From the NCBI RefSeq assembly GCF_003634315.1, contig NZ_RBXL01000001.1, positions 62,001 to 126,000 of the forward strand: a DNA stretch of 64,000 nt, read 5' to 3'. Under the pieces are notes generated by a model that saw only the letters and a list, made by a program, of their open reading frames with translations, was not told the origin of the DNA and did no database searches. Below are positions 36,101 to 44,002 of this stretch, piece after piece. The translations under genes and the position numbers were made by a program. Each line of letters starts with the position of its first letter. The stretch's first letter is position 1. Origin of the DNA: Thiocapsa rosea (GTDB lineage: Bacteria > Pseudomonadota > Gammaproteobacteria > Chromatiales > Chromatiaceae).

Positions 36101-37216
36101 ATTCAGCAGGGCATCGGAGATTTGCTCGGTCAGCGCGAGGCTGCGGATCTCAAGGACTTGGTTGGCCCAGACGACATCCAGCACTGCGGCGAGATGTCCG
36201 AAATCCGGCAGTTGCGGGGCACGGGCGTCGAGCTGTCCCGCAACCGACGCGGTGACGAGATCGCCATGCGTCTCCAGGCTGCCGGTCACCGTCACCTCGG
36301 GAAGATCCGATCCAAAGTCCGGCAGATCCACGCCGAGGATCTCCAGCCGACCGTCCCAAGCCGGCTCGCCGAGCGGGTCGTCGACCCGGACATCCATGTC
36401 CGCCTGCGCCGAGCCGCTCAAACGGTGTCGGACCTGCAAGGATGCTAGATCGCCCTTGAGCTGCGCCGAGCCCTGCAGGGCGATCGCGGGGGCCTGCGTC
36501 ATCTCCCAATCGAGATCGAGATCCAGCGGATAGTCGCCGCTGAGCTCGACCCGGCCGAAGGCGCGCGCGGCGAGCCGCGGGGTCGGCAGCACCACCTCCA
36601 GACGCGTGACATCGAGTTCGCTGCCCCGCAGGCTCGCGGACAGAATCACGTCCTCGATCACGAAGAAGGGCTCGGCCTCGCCGTGCTTGAAGAGACGCAG
36701 CCGCTCGACTTGGGCCTCGTGCAGCTCCATGCGAAGGGGCAAGGCCACGTGAGGCAACTCGAACGGCTTGGGCTCTTCCGGACTCGGCGGCAATACCAGA
36801 TCCAGATCGTGTATTCGCAGCACCTGGATCGGCAGATCTCCGCGAAGGGCAGCGACAGGCGACCAGTTCAGGCCGATGCTGCCGGCACGCATCTCGAAGT
36901 CCGCAACCTGTATCGCGAGCCGATCGAGTGTCAACCGGCCCGTGATGCGCCCCTCGACACGCTCGACGCTCAGGACACCGGGTGCCAAGTCTTCCACCAC
37001 ACCGATCGCAAAGCGCAGTCCGGTCTGGGTCCCGAGCACCAGCCCCAGCATCAGGACCAACAGGAGCGCGGAGGACACGAGCAGCCCGAGCATCAGACGC
37101 AGCGGCCGCACACGCCGACGCCGCCGCGTCTGCGCGGGTGCGGGTGCGACGGCCGTCGGCTCAGCCGGCTTGGACCCCTCGGGGGGTGTTGTCGCAGCCG
37201 TGTCGATCTCGCTCAT
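33167..37216 (-). CDS. tamB: Translocation and assembly module subunit TamB
   Basis: A 1349-residue AsmA-like bridge protein. The N terminus is cytosolic and Pro/Arg-rich, then one membrane helix (residues about 41-64) and a very long periplasmic beta-rich repeat domain. The C-terminal TamB/DUF490 domain contains LGDQVSIDAFGVRGSLAGEL, QIIDGQYRL, ARSPIDNPGL and the ending FFTFER. With TamA it helps insert outer membrane proteins or move phospholipids between membranes. It overlaps tamA upstream and the acyltransferase downstream by ATGA. Its length is normal. Confidence 0.92.
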   Translation of the reverse strand: MSEIDTAATTPPEGSKPAEPTAVAPAPAQTRRRRRVRPLRLMLGLLVSSALLLVLMLGLVLGTQTGLRFAIGVVEDLAPGVLSVERVEGRITGRLTLDRLAIQVADFEMRAGSIGLNWSPVAALRGDLPIQVLRIHDLDLVLPPSPEEPKPFELPHVALPLRMELHEAQVERLRLFKHGEAEPFFVIEDVILSASLRGSELDVTRLEVVLPTPRLAARAFGRVELSGDYPLDLDLDWEMTQAPAIALQGSAQLKGDLASLQVRHRLSGSAQADMDVRVDDPLGEPAWDGRLEILGVDLPDFGSDLPEVTVTGSLETHGDLVTASVAGQLDARAPQLPDFGHLAAVLDVVWANQVLEIRSLALTEQISDALLNLSGQVDTGATPGRFALAGRWERLRWPLTGDLLAESPRGTLDASGAFDAFDYVLSLAARGPDIPELALDLNGTGSETGTRIEALKLALLDGELLGEGEVAWSPDLSWTLSLNGKDLNPAALVEGLDDRLSFQLSSTGGLDGFEYDLAARSVGPALPPSQLRLGGRGDRRETRIETLTLDMLNGRITGLATVGWDPVVTWEATLDAAGLDPGSVASEWPGNLGGRLTSRGSLEPAGPNLVAAIERFEGILRGYPVVASGSITMVGETIRIEALNAASGPSSVQVSGQIDTTLDVSFDLESSDLASVAPEARGSLTARGTVSGPREAPRVLLDLSARDAEWAGQGIAGLTGTLDLGLSPDDPFEIRLDGTRLVAGDMTWETLSVRGSGRIPDHRLELALKGEPVSVTFEGSGGLASDGAYSGRVARLDLDTATFGNWALRQPSPVSIAGPKIAVGPFCLRGPNGSGGCAELNRSSAERAVASLDFTLADFALLGSVMPSNLALSGNAGIRGRFEIAGNVLSGSATAEIPQGAIQVLMGGGRNETIDFSGTRLGVEAGARALSARLGVPLEGLGRVDGTLDLTGWRLDAPTRPGQPLAGTLRGEIRGLDRVADLVPDITGMTGGIELDLGLGGTFGAPALRGNARIREVGFTVPLVGLNVADLNITVSAPAVDRMELQGAANVGGGRLDLTGEARFGGGGFAAQARASGTNLRVADTREYFALVSPDIDFEANPKGARLSGEITIPEARIRPRSLPAGAQTPSSDVVLLDQEQTEAFPLAIDLRLILGDQVSIDAFGVRGSLAGELALLQTPGRDMLGSGQLQIIDGQYRLTTGFGIAAEIGAPLNIVQGRMIYARSPIDNPGLVIQAERDGGATVAGVQVLGTLRDPKLAFFSETDPGMTQAEVMKFLLTGVAPSASGDASNAGLAVGTYIAPKIFVEYESGIGNEAGGVRMRYDLTDRIEIQTETGGNQGADIFFTFER

Positions 37217-39129
37217 AGATCAGGTCCGATGACGAAGACAAGGCGTGCCGGGGGCCAGCCGTCGCCGAACTCGTAGTTGTCTTGGGTGTAAGGCAAGGCG
37301 AGATCCACACGCACCTGGCCGATGGGCGAGGCCCAGCGCACGCCGAAGCCGACGCTCTGCTGAAATTTGTTCTCGTAGTCCGGATCGAAGGCGTTTCCGA
37401 AATCGGTGAAGACGGCCGCACTCCAAGGACCACGGATGGTGCGCTCGAGCTCAAGGCTGCCGACCCCCAGAAAACGTCCGCCGACGGTGTCGTCGTTGAA
37501 GGGCTCGGTCGGTCCCAGTGTGTTGTAGCCCCAACCGCGGATGGTGTTGTCGCCGCCGGTAAAGAAGCGGCGGCTCGCCGGGAGCTCGGTCAGGTCGTCC
37601 GCCAGGGTCGCACCCAGATCGGCTCGGGTGATAAAGCGATACTTCTCCGCAAAACCGTGGATCCACTTGAACTGCAAGGCTGCGCTCAGATAGGTGGCAT
37701 TCGATACGACGCCCTCGACCGCCCCCAGGAGACCGTAGCGGATTCGGTATCCGCGCTTGGTGTTGATCGGGTCGTCCGCGACGGTCTTCGACCAGGAAAT
37801 GTTCGGCGCCAGCTCCGAGGTGATGCCGGTCTGGATGTCACTGATCTCGTAATCCTCGTAGAGATAGTCGATACCGACGGTGCGGCGCCAGTTGCTCGGC
37901 GTGAGCGTGGAGTGCGCAACCTGAAGCGAATTGAGCCAGCCTTTCTGCGTCTTGACGTTGGACCAGGTCGACTGGGGTTTGATGATGATGTAGTCGCGCG
38001 TCGGATCCTGAATCGGGATCCGGTAATCGAAGCTCCATTGGGAGAGCACGGGCGAGAGCTGCAGCTCGGTTCGGAAATTGTGCCCCCACTGATTGACATA
38101 GCGACGACGCCAATCCGCACTCACCCGCGGCCCCGTATCGGTCGTGAAGCCCGCACCGATACGGTACTTATCGCGTTTGTTGCGGGTCGCGACGATCTCG
38201 ATCGGCACCAGCGTGTCGTCGCCGGTCGCATCCTTGCGGGGCACGATCTCCACGTCGCTGAAGTACTCGGTACCGAGCAGCCGCCCTTGGAGCGACAGAA
38301 GGAGATTCGGGTCGTAGACGACCCCGGGCTCGAAATTCACGAAGGAGCGCAGGAACTTGTCGTTTAGAAGATCCTGCTTGAAGCTCACCTTGCCGAGATA
38401 ATAGCGGGGTCCGGTTTCCAACTCGAACTCGACGATCGCCTCGTAGGCCACCAGGTCGACGAGGACACGGTGGCGCACGAGGGTGTAGTCCAGGTAGCCA
38501 CCCGAAGAGGCGCGCGAGCGCAGATCCGACTTGGCCGCCTCGTACTTGGCGTGGAGCAGGACGTCGCCGACCTGCATCGGAAAGGTCTTCGGAAAGGCAG
38601 GGTCATCGGCCCCCTCGCCGATGACCGCGTAGTCGACGCGACCGATCTTCACCGCCGGTCCGGGCACCACCGCGTAGGTCGCGATCCAGGTCCCGTTGGG
38701 ATCCGTGGGCACTTCCAGCCGATCCGTGACCTCGACCTGATAGAGGCCGAAGGGCGCCAAGGCATCGCGGATCTGGTCCGGCGCCAATCTGTGCAGCGCC
38801 TCGACACGGGCGGGCGTGAGATCCGCCTCCGTGCGCTCCTGATGGATCGACAGCAAGGCGAGGACGTTCGTCTCCTGCTCGCCCGCAAGCCCGGTCACCT
38901 TCACATCGAGCTTCATGGCGGCTGCGTTGCCGGACACGAGGAGCAGCGCAAAAAGGAGCAGGCATGCACCCGGACTCGTGAACACGGCACCGGTCCGAGT
39001 CGCCGTCCTCGATTGCACCGCCCGACCTCTCCGCGCTCGATCCAAGCTCGACCTCTCGACACTGGGAGACGACCGGACGCGCGGTTTCGAATCCGCAACC
39101 GCAAGATCGAGACCCCGGGGCGCCGGCAC
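37213..39129 (-). CDS. tamA: Translocation and assembly module subunit TamA
   Basis: An Omp85-family outer membrane protein. It has a signal peptide (LLLFALLLVSGNAAA), about three POTRA domains (to about residue 290) and a C-terminal 16-strand barrel with the RGWGYNTLGP motif and terminal strand ending LVFVIGPDL. The ATG at 39129 gives 638 residues with an Arg-rich 48-residue leader before the signal core. A GTG at 38985 would give a shorter leader (590 residues) but few basic residues. The start is therefore uncertain. It is the first gene of the tamAB-acyltransferase-YbhN run. Confidence 0.9.
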   Translation of the reverse strand: MPAPRGLDLAVADSKPRVRSSPSVERSSLDRARRGRAVQSRTATRTGAVFTSPGACLLLFALLLVSGNAAAMKLDVKVTGLAGEQETNVLALLSIHQERTEADLTPARVEALHRLAPDQIRDALAPFGLYQVEVTDRLEVPTDPNGTWIATYAVVPGPAVKIGRVDYAVIGEGADDPAFPKTFPMQVGDVLLHAKYEAAKSDLRSRASSGGYLDYTLVRHRVLVDLVAYEAIVEFELETGPRYYLGKVSFKQDLLNDKFLRSFVNFEPGVVYDPNLLLSLQGRLLGTEYFSDVEIVPRKDATGDDTLVPIEIVATRNKRDKYRIGAGFTTDTGPRVSADWRRRYVNQWGHNFRTELQLSPVLSQWSFDYRIPIQDPTRDYIIIKPQSTWSNVKTQKGWLNSLQVAHSTLTPSNWRRTVGIDYLYEDYEISDIQTGITSELAPNISWSKTVADDPINTKRGYRIRYGLLGAVEGVVSNATYLSAALQFKWIHGFAEKYRFITRADLGATLADDLTELPASRRFFTGGDNTIRGWGYNTLGPTEPFNDDTVGGRFLGVGSLELERTIRGPWSAAVFTDFGNAFDPDYENKFQQSVGFGVRWASPIGQVRVDLALPYTQDNYEFGDGWPPARLVFVIGPDL

Positions 39130-39274
39130 TCCGATGTTTAAAAATTACAACACATCGCATCTCAAAAGAGACAATACGTATCATAGTACCAAAACGGCCT
39201 CGCGGGCGAACGGACAGTCGGGACGCGATCTGCGCGGGGAACATGTCATCTCCCGGGTCGACTCGATTTCAGGG

Positions 39275-39484
39275 TCATTCGAGAGGCGCCGGCTCCGCGC
39301 CGTAACCCTCGGCCACGACGGCCGCGATCAAGGCATCGGCATCGGCCCGACCCTCGACGCCGGCACGACCGGACTCCAGGTCAACCGCAACGGATTCCAC
39401 CCCGTCAACAGACTCGAGTGCGGCGGTTACGGCGCGAACGCAGTGGCCGCAGGTCATTCCGGTAATGCGGAGTGTTTGTGTCAT
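39275..39484 (-). CDS. Heavy-metal-associated (CopZ-like) chaperone
   Basis: A 69-residue single HMA domain. ITGMTCGHCVRAV (residues 7-19) has the MxCxxC metal site, and the ferredoxin-like fold is complete. It likely binds Cu(I) or a similar soft metal in the cytosol. No copper P-type ATPase is in the window. A paired family 1 repeat begins 16 bases upstream of its start. Confidence 0.88.
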   Translation of the reverse strand: MTQTLRITGMTCGHCVRAVTAALESVDGVESVAVDLESGRAGVEGRADADALIAAVVAEGYGAEPAPLE

Positions 39485-39500
39485 AGGGTTCCTCGTTGGT

Positions 39501-39695
39501 TTAAACCGCGCCCAGTGCGGTATGCGATGTTTTTGGATGGGATCGGCCCCGGCGGATTTCAGAACCGCTGGAGCCGGCGCGGTTTAAAGTATTAAAAAAT
39601 ATAAAATTTTAAACCGCACCCCTCGCCAAGGGTCGTGGATTCACCAAACTTCGAACTCACTCGAAAGTTAGCATCTCGCTCTGGACGCGGTTTAG
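39501..39695 (+). repeat. Family 1 paired repeat (A then B), best-preserved copy
   Basis: A unit 39501-39588 (TAAACCGCGCCCAGTGCGGT ... GGCGCGGTTTAAA), AT-rich linker, and B unit 39610-39695 (TAAACCGCACC ... GGACGCGGTTTAG). Its right end overlaps the left terminus of a family 2 element (TTTAGGTGATTTCC). Confidence 0.85.
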
Positions 39696-39918
39696 GTGAT
39701 TTCCGGAAAAGGATCTCCCGGGAGAGCCGCAACCAGGACAAGTGGTCGAGGGCTCTTCTCGTTGTCGTTGTCGTTGTCGTTGTCGGATTCCGGACGAATA
39801 CGACAACGACAACGACAACGACAAATACTGCGGCGGTTTGCTCAAGACTGACGGCATCAGGGCCTCAATGCCTTCCAGGCACTCGCTGTCGGGATGACTA
39901 TTCCCGGAAATCGCCTTA
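39694..39918 (+). repeat. Family 2 repeat, compact intact copy (about 225 bp)
   Basis: Terminal inverted repeats AGGTGATTTCCGGAAAAG and TTCCCGGAAATCGCCTT. Inside, a run of CGTTGTC (39757-39785) faces CGACAAC repeats (39801-39825) across the GATTCCGGACGAATA spacer, so the whole could fold as a long hairpin. There is no coding capacity. The size and structure resemble a MITE. Confidence 0.85.
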
Positions 39919-39955
39919 TCACTGAGAGCCGGAGGCTGGCCGCTGGCGGCTCCCC

Positions 39956-40930
39956 CTACTGCGACTCCAGAAACAGCGCAGCCCCCATCAGCGGCGCGTT
40001 CGGCTGCACGATGACCCGAACCGGCATCGCGCGCATCAGGGGCTCCAGCCGACCTTTGTCGAAGAATCCGTCCAGGAAGGCGCTTCGGCTCAGGGCGTCC
40101 AGGTTCTTCGGCGCGATGCCGCCGCCCAAAAAGACGCCGCCGAGCGCCATCTGCTTGAGCGCCATGTTCCCGGCCTCGCGGCCGTACAGCCGAAAGAACA
40201 GCTCCATCGTCTCGGTGCAGACCGGGCAGGCGTTGTCCGAAGCGGCCGCAGCGATGACCGCAGCGGCGTCGCCGGTCTCGATCGCCTCGCGCAATGGCGG
40301 GGGCGACGCGATACCGCGCCATTCGGACAGGAAATCGTAGAGATTCCGGATCCCGAGCCCGGAGACCACGCGCTCCCAACTGACGTGCGCGAACCGCTGC
40401 TTCAGGAAGGCGTGGAGAGCGCACTCGCGCTCGTCGGTCGGCGCAAAGTCCGCGTGACCGCCTTCGGTCGCGAAGGGGTGATGACGCAGGCCGTCCCAGA
40501 ACAAACCGGCCTCGCCGAGCCCTGTGCCTGCGGCCACGACACAGGCGTTGCCGTGGACCGACTCGCCCGGATGGATCTCGGCCAGATCCTCCGGCCCCAA
40601 AGCCGCAAGCCCCCAAGCCGTCGCCTCGAGATCATTGAGCAAGGCCACTCCGGCAAATCCGAGCGCCTGCTCCATGGCGTCGGCATCCAACGTCCAGGGC
40701 AGATTCGTCGCCTGGCTGCGCCGATCCCGAACGGGTCCGGCGATCGCGAAGGCCGCGAACCGACAGCCCACGGCCGTGTCCTCCAAATAGCGTCGTACGA
40801 TGTCGTCGAGCGAGGCGAAATCCGCACTCGGATACTGCCTCGTCTGCTCGAGATCGACCTGGTCTCGATGCGTCTTCGCAAGACCCAGAGCGGTCTTGGT
40901 TCCCCCAATATCGCCAACGAGTACACGCAT
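39956..40930 (-). CDS. glk: Glucokinase
   Basis: A 324-residue enzyme of the bacterial Glk family. The N-terminal VGDIGGTKTALGLA is the ATP phosphate 1 motif, and LLNDLEATAWGL contains the catalytic Asp. GTGLGEAGLFW and the EGGHADFAPTDERE segment follow, and GGVFLGGGIAPKNL is near the C terminus. It phosphorylates glucose with ATP. It is a monocistronic gene preceded on its 3' side by repeats. Confidence 0.92.
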   Translation of the reverse strand: MRVLVGDIGGTKTALGLAKTHRDQVDLEQTRQYPSADFASLDDIVRRYLEDTAVGCRFAAFAIAGPVRDRRSQATNLPWTLDADAMEQALGFAGVALLNDLEATAWGLAALGPEDLAEIHPGESVHGNACVVAAGTGLGEAGLFWDGLRHHPFATEGGHADFAPTDERECALHAFLKQRFAHVSWERVVSGLGIRNLYDFLSEWRGIASPPPLREAIETGDAAAVIAAAASDNACPVCTETMELFFRLYGREAGNMALKQMALGGVFLGGGIAPKNLDALSRSAFLDGFFDKGRLEPLMRAMPVRVIVQPNAPLMGAALFLESQ

Positions 40931-41228
40931 GTCGCTTCTCCGGTCACGTGGCTACCGGGGCGCGTATCCGCTCGCGACCCCCTGCCGACCCCGTGTCGGC
41001 CGGCCAACCGAGGCGGATCATAGCAGGCGGGGGACGCTGCCGGGGCAACAGCGGCGGAGGTTCAACGGAGCGACCATCTCATACGGCGACCGAGGTTGCC
41101 GTGAACGGCGCCGCCGGCGATCGGATGATGCGAGCGCCTGTCTCGGACACCGAGATAGATGCTCGCCCGGACGCCGAGCGGCGTCGGGGCGAGGATCCTC
41201 AGGGACTCAACCGGGTGGATTGGGGGCT
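40931..41228. other. Gap between sgp and glk; no gene
   Basis: About 300 bases between the ends of two regions. A short GACGCCGAGCGGCGTC hairpin (41170-41185) lies just past the sulfur globule gene and could end its transcript, though no T run follows. Nothing else was recognised. Confidence 0.4.
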
Positions 41229-41558
41229 TTACTTGCTGGTACTTGGGCTTGAGGTGGTGGTCGTCGGGTAGCTATAGGCCGGATAAGCATAGGCCGGATA
41301 GCCGTACAGAGGTGCGCCCCATCCGTAAGGAGCACCGACCCCGTAAGGTGCACCGTAGAGGCCGTAGGGATGATATCCGTAACCACCGTAGGGATAGCCG
41401 CCGTAAGGTCCGTACCAAGGCGAGTTCCAGGGTCCCCCCCAACCGCCGGGGAACATCCCGAAGGGGCCGGAACCCCAGAAGGCGTTCGCGGACATGGAGC
41501 CGAACGCCGAAACAGCGGCGACCGCCGCAGCAAGCACAACGCGTTTTGTTGTCGTCAT
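41229..41558 (-). CDS. Sulfur globule protein (Sgp)
   Basis: A 109-residue precursor. Residues 1-26 form a signal peptide ending SANA before FWGSGPFG. The mature part is almost entirely Gly, Pro, Tyr, Ala and Trp in short repeats (GGYPYGGYGYHPYGLYGAPY), like the structural envelope proteins of periplasmic sulfur globules in Allochromatium (family knowledge). The ATG at 41558 has GGGAG seven bases upstream. The protein forms the shell around stored sulfur during sulfide or thiosulfate oxidation. An FNR-type box lies about 100 bases upstream. Confidence 0.88.
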   Translation of the reverse strand: MTTTKRVVLAAAVAAVSAFGSMSANAFWGSGPFGMFPGGWGGPWNSPWYGPYGGYPYGGYGYHPYGLYGAPYGVGAPYGWGAPLYGYPAYAYPAYSYPTTTTSSPSTSK

Positions 41559-41619
41559 CACATTTCTCCCGTCTCGAGAAACCTGTTGAGCACGCCGTGA
41601 GCACGATTCGCCCCGACGT

Positions 41620-41668
41620 GGGGCCAAGATTAGGACAGAATCCCGGATAGAGGGTTGATCTTGATCAA
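41620..41668 (-). promoter_or_regulatory. FNR-type box and -10 for the sulfur globule gene
   Basis: TTGATCTTGATCAA at 41655-41668 is a perfect match to the FNR/Anr consensus TTGAT-N4-ATCAA. On the minus strand a TAATCT hexamer (complement of 41627-41632) lies where a -10 would be if transcription starts at 41620. That puts the FNR box centre at -41.5, the classic class II activator position. The hexamer itself is weak, so the start is an inference. Confidence 0.65.
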
Positions 41669-41776
41669 GAATTGCTAATATTAGCGATCACTTCAAGTGC
41701 CCTTGAAACCGACGCGACGAGCGGACGGACGGACGGGGTACCGGAAACGATGAGGCACCAACACCCAAATCAGGAC

Positions 41777-41804
41777 TTGATTAATTAGAGTATGCTTATA
41801 TAAT
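41777..41804 (+). promoter_or_regulatory. Sigma-70-type promoter
   Basis: TTGATT (41777-41782), 16-base spacer, TATAAT (41799-41804). Transcription would start near 41811, downstream of the ATG at 41803. This excludes that ATG and supports the ATG at 41845. Confidence 0.6.
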
Positions 41805-41844
41805 GATAAACATATCAGCAACCACGCGAAATCGGAGATGTACC

Positions 41845-42018
41845 ATGGGTGCCTTAGGTGTTCTTGCCGCAGTCGCTCTGCTCGTCGGCGGAGTTCAGAC
41901 CACGATGGTCATGCCGGAGTCGGAGCGTCTCGCAAACGAAGCGTCGAAAGAGCCGGTCGTCGAAGTGCAGGCGGTTTCCGCCGACTCGACCCAAACCGTG
42001 AGCTTCCTCGACTTCTAA
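41845..42018 (+). CDS. Small exported or membrane protein, 57 residues
   Basis: The ATG at 41845 is preceded by GGAG seven bases upstream. The alternative ATG at 41803 overlaps a TATAAT box. The N-terminal GALGVLAAVALLVGGVQ is a membrane or signal segment, followed by an acidic tail (ESERLANEASKEPVVEVQ) ending SFLDF. A strong terminator follows. It is divergent from the sulfur globule gene and could share its regulatory region. I recognise no family. Confidence 0.6.
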   Translation: MGALGVLAAVALLVGGVQTTMVMPESERLANEASKEPVVEVQAVSADSTQTVSFLDF

Positions 42019-42036
42019 TCGAGTCCAGCCTCGGCA

Positions 42037-42076
42037 AATCAGGCCCGGGACGCTTGCGTCCCGGGCCTGATTGTTT
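42037..42076 (+). terminator. Intrinsic terminator
   Basis: A near-perfect 17-bp stem (AATCAGGCCCGGGACGC with GCGTCCCGGGCCTGATT) and a two-base loop, followed by TGTTTTC. It lies 18 bases after the small protein stop. It can also act on the minus strand, where mlaD ends at 42129. Confidence 0.85.
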
Positions 42077-42128
42077 TCAGGGCCGCCGAGATCCGCCATC
42101 GGCGGCGCCGGCTGCAAGCGTCTCGGCG

Positions 42129-43154
42129 CTACCGCTTACCGCGCACCAGCGCCTCGGGATGCCGCTCCAGATAGTCGGCAAGAACCCGGAGTGATCGGGC
42201 CGCAGCCGATGCCTCGACGAGAAACCGCTCGAACTGAATCCGAGACCCGGTCGCATCGCCAGCCAACGACCCCAGCGCGCGCATCGCAGTCTCCATCTCG
42301 GCGAGCGCCGCCTGTGTCGAGCCCGAGATCGGGACCACCTGCTCGTCGACTCGGCGCACCAATACGGCCAACGATGCTGTGACCGCCTCGAGGTTCTCCG
42401 CGATCGGAACCACGCCGGACTGCACCGCTCGCGCCATCGCGCTGTACTCCTCGAGGGTTGAATCCAAGCGTCGAGCGAGCGGCTGCACCTCCCGATCGAG
42501 ATCCCCCAACAGGATCCGGGCCTCGTCCAGGGTCCCGTTCAGGGTCTCGAGCAACCTCAGCACCTCCCCGGAGCCGATCAACTGCCGAATGGAGGCCAGG
42601 GTCAGCGATGCCTCGTTGACCAGATCATCGAGCCGCAGGTTCTCGAGCATCTCGGACATGCGGTCGCGCGTTGCCTCGAGCGCAGGAACCTCGACGACGT
42701 CATCGGGATCCTTGATCAGCCGCGGCGGGCGGTCGCGAACCAGTTGCAGGGCGATCATGTATTGACCGGTCACGAAGCTCACCGACTCGAGCCGGGCGTG
42801 CAGACCGCGCTCCGTGACCAAGCGCCGCAGGATCTGCGCCGGCGAATCATCCGACCCGGCTCCGAGGATGCTCACGCTGTCGGGCCAGACCTCGTAGGTC
42901 ACGGGCACGCTGAAGACCCCGGTTTCCGGCGAGAAACGCAGCTCGATCCCCGTCACACGCCCAACCGTCACCCCCTCGAACTGAACACCGGCGCCGACGC
43001 TCAGCCCCTGCACCGATCCCGGAAAATAGGTCACCATCGGCACCCGCTCGCGAAAGAGTGCACCGCTGCCGAACACCAGGATCGCGATCACGACCAGCGT
43101 CAAAGCCCCGAGCACGAAGCCGCCGATCACGGTCGGATTGGCCTGTTTGCTCAT
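42129..43154 (-). CDS. mlaD: MCE-domain lipid-binding protein (MlaD-like)
   Basis: A 341-residue protein with an N-terminal membrane helix (residues about 10-31) and one MCE domain (about 38-118, FPGSVQGLSVGAGVQFEGVTVG). A long helical C-terminal region makes it nearly twice the size of the E. coli MlaD. It would form the periplasmic ring that shuttles lipids between MlaFE and the outer membrane. It overlaps mlaF by ATGA. No mlaC or auxiliary lipoprotein gene follows. Confidence 0.83.
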   Translation of the reverse strand: MSKQANPTVIGGFVLGALTLVVIAILVFGSGALFRERVPMVTYFPGSVQGLSVGAGVQFEGVTVGRVTGIELRFSPETGVFSVPVTYEVWPDSVSILGAGSDDSPAQILRRLVTERGLHARLESVSFVTGQYMIALQLVRDRPPRLIKDPDDVVEVPALEATRDRMSEMLENLRLDDLVNEASLTLASIRQLIGSGEVLRLLETLNGTLDEARILLGDLDREVQPLARRLDSTLEEYSAMARAVQSGVVPIAENLEAVTASLAVLVRRVDEQVVPISGSTQAALAEMETAMRALGSLAGDATGSRIQFERFLVEASAAARSLRVLADYLERHPEALVRGKR

Positions 43155-43987
43155 TCGCCTCCTCGGCTCAAGAAATCACGGACGAGCTTGATCTCGCAAT
43201 GCTCGCGCAGATCGCGGGGGTTGCCCGTGGTCAGCATGGTCTGCGTGGCGGCGTCGAGGAACACCGAGTCGTCCGCGATGGCAAAGATGCTGGCCAGATC
43301 GTGTGTGACGACGACCATGGTTGTCCCCAGACTCTCGCGCAGCTCCAGGATCAAGTCATCGAGCAGACGCGCGCTCAGCGGATCCAAACCCGCGGAAGGC
43401 TCGTCGAAGAAGAGGATATCCGGATCCAGCGCCATCGCACGGGCGACCCCGACGCGTTTACGCATCCCCCCGCTGATCTCGGAGGGATAGTAGTCGCAAT
43501 AGGCCGCAAGCCCGACCAAGGCCAGCTTGTAGACCGCGATGTCGTGGATTTGACTGCGCCGCAGGTCGGTGTATTGCTCGAGCGGCAGGGCAACGTTCTC
43601 TTCGAGTGTCATGGAGCTCCAGAGGGCGCCGCTTTGATACATCACCCCGTTGCGACGCATCCGTCGGGTGCGCTCGCGTAGGGGCGCGTCCCAGAAGCTC
43701 TCGCCATCGAACAGGATTCGCCCGGCCTGCGGTGCCAGGAGTCCGCTCAAGCTGCGCATGAGGGTACTCTTGCCGCTGCCGCTGCCGCCCATGATGATGA
43801 AGACATCGCCGCGCCGGACACCAAAGCTCAGATCGTGCTGGATCACCGTCTCGCCGTAGCCGACCGACACGGTATCGAGCAGGATATGTGCATCCGCCGG
43901 CGGGGATGTCGCCGCGGCGCTCGGCAGCGTTGTCGGAGCCTCGGCAGACATGCGGTCGGTCGTGTCCTCTGCGGCTGGGGTCGACAT
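43151..43987 (-). CDS. mlaF: ABC transporter ATPase (MlaF-like)
   Basis: A 278-residue ATPase. Walker A is GGSGSGKST (residues about 71-79), the signature EISGGMRKRVGVARAMALDP, Walker B DILFFDEPSAGLDP, and the switch histidine VVVTHDL. The first 30 residues are a Pro/Ala/Thr-rich extension. It powers the MlaE permease in phospholipid transport. The start is 15 bases past the mlaE stop. Confidence 0.88.
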   Translation of the reverse strand: MSTPAAEDTTDRMSAEAPTTLPSAAATSPPADAHILLDTVSVGYGETVIQHDLSFGVRRGDVFIIMGGSGSGKSTLMRSLSGLLAPQAGRILFDGESFWDAPLRERTRRMRRNGVMYQSGALWSSMTLEENVALPLEQYTDLRRSQIHDIAVYKLALVGLAAYCDYYPSEISGGMRKRVGVARAMALDPDILFFDEPSAGLDPLSARLLDDLILELRESLGTTMVVVTHDLASIFAIADDSVFLDAATQTMLTTGNPRDLREHCEIKLVRDFLSRGGE

Positions 43988-44002
43988 CGGCGGGGCAGCG
44001 GG

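Noticed and set aside
33512-36448. 978-codon plus-strand frame opposite tamB
   Set aside because: Long only because of GC bias; its translation is Arg/Gly/Glu-rich with no fold, while tamB on the other strand has a complete family match.
41803-42018. Longer 71-residue start for the small protein
   Set aside because: The ATG at 41803 overlaps the TATAAT box and has no ribosome binding site; ATG 41845 has GGAG.
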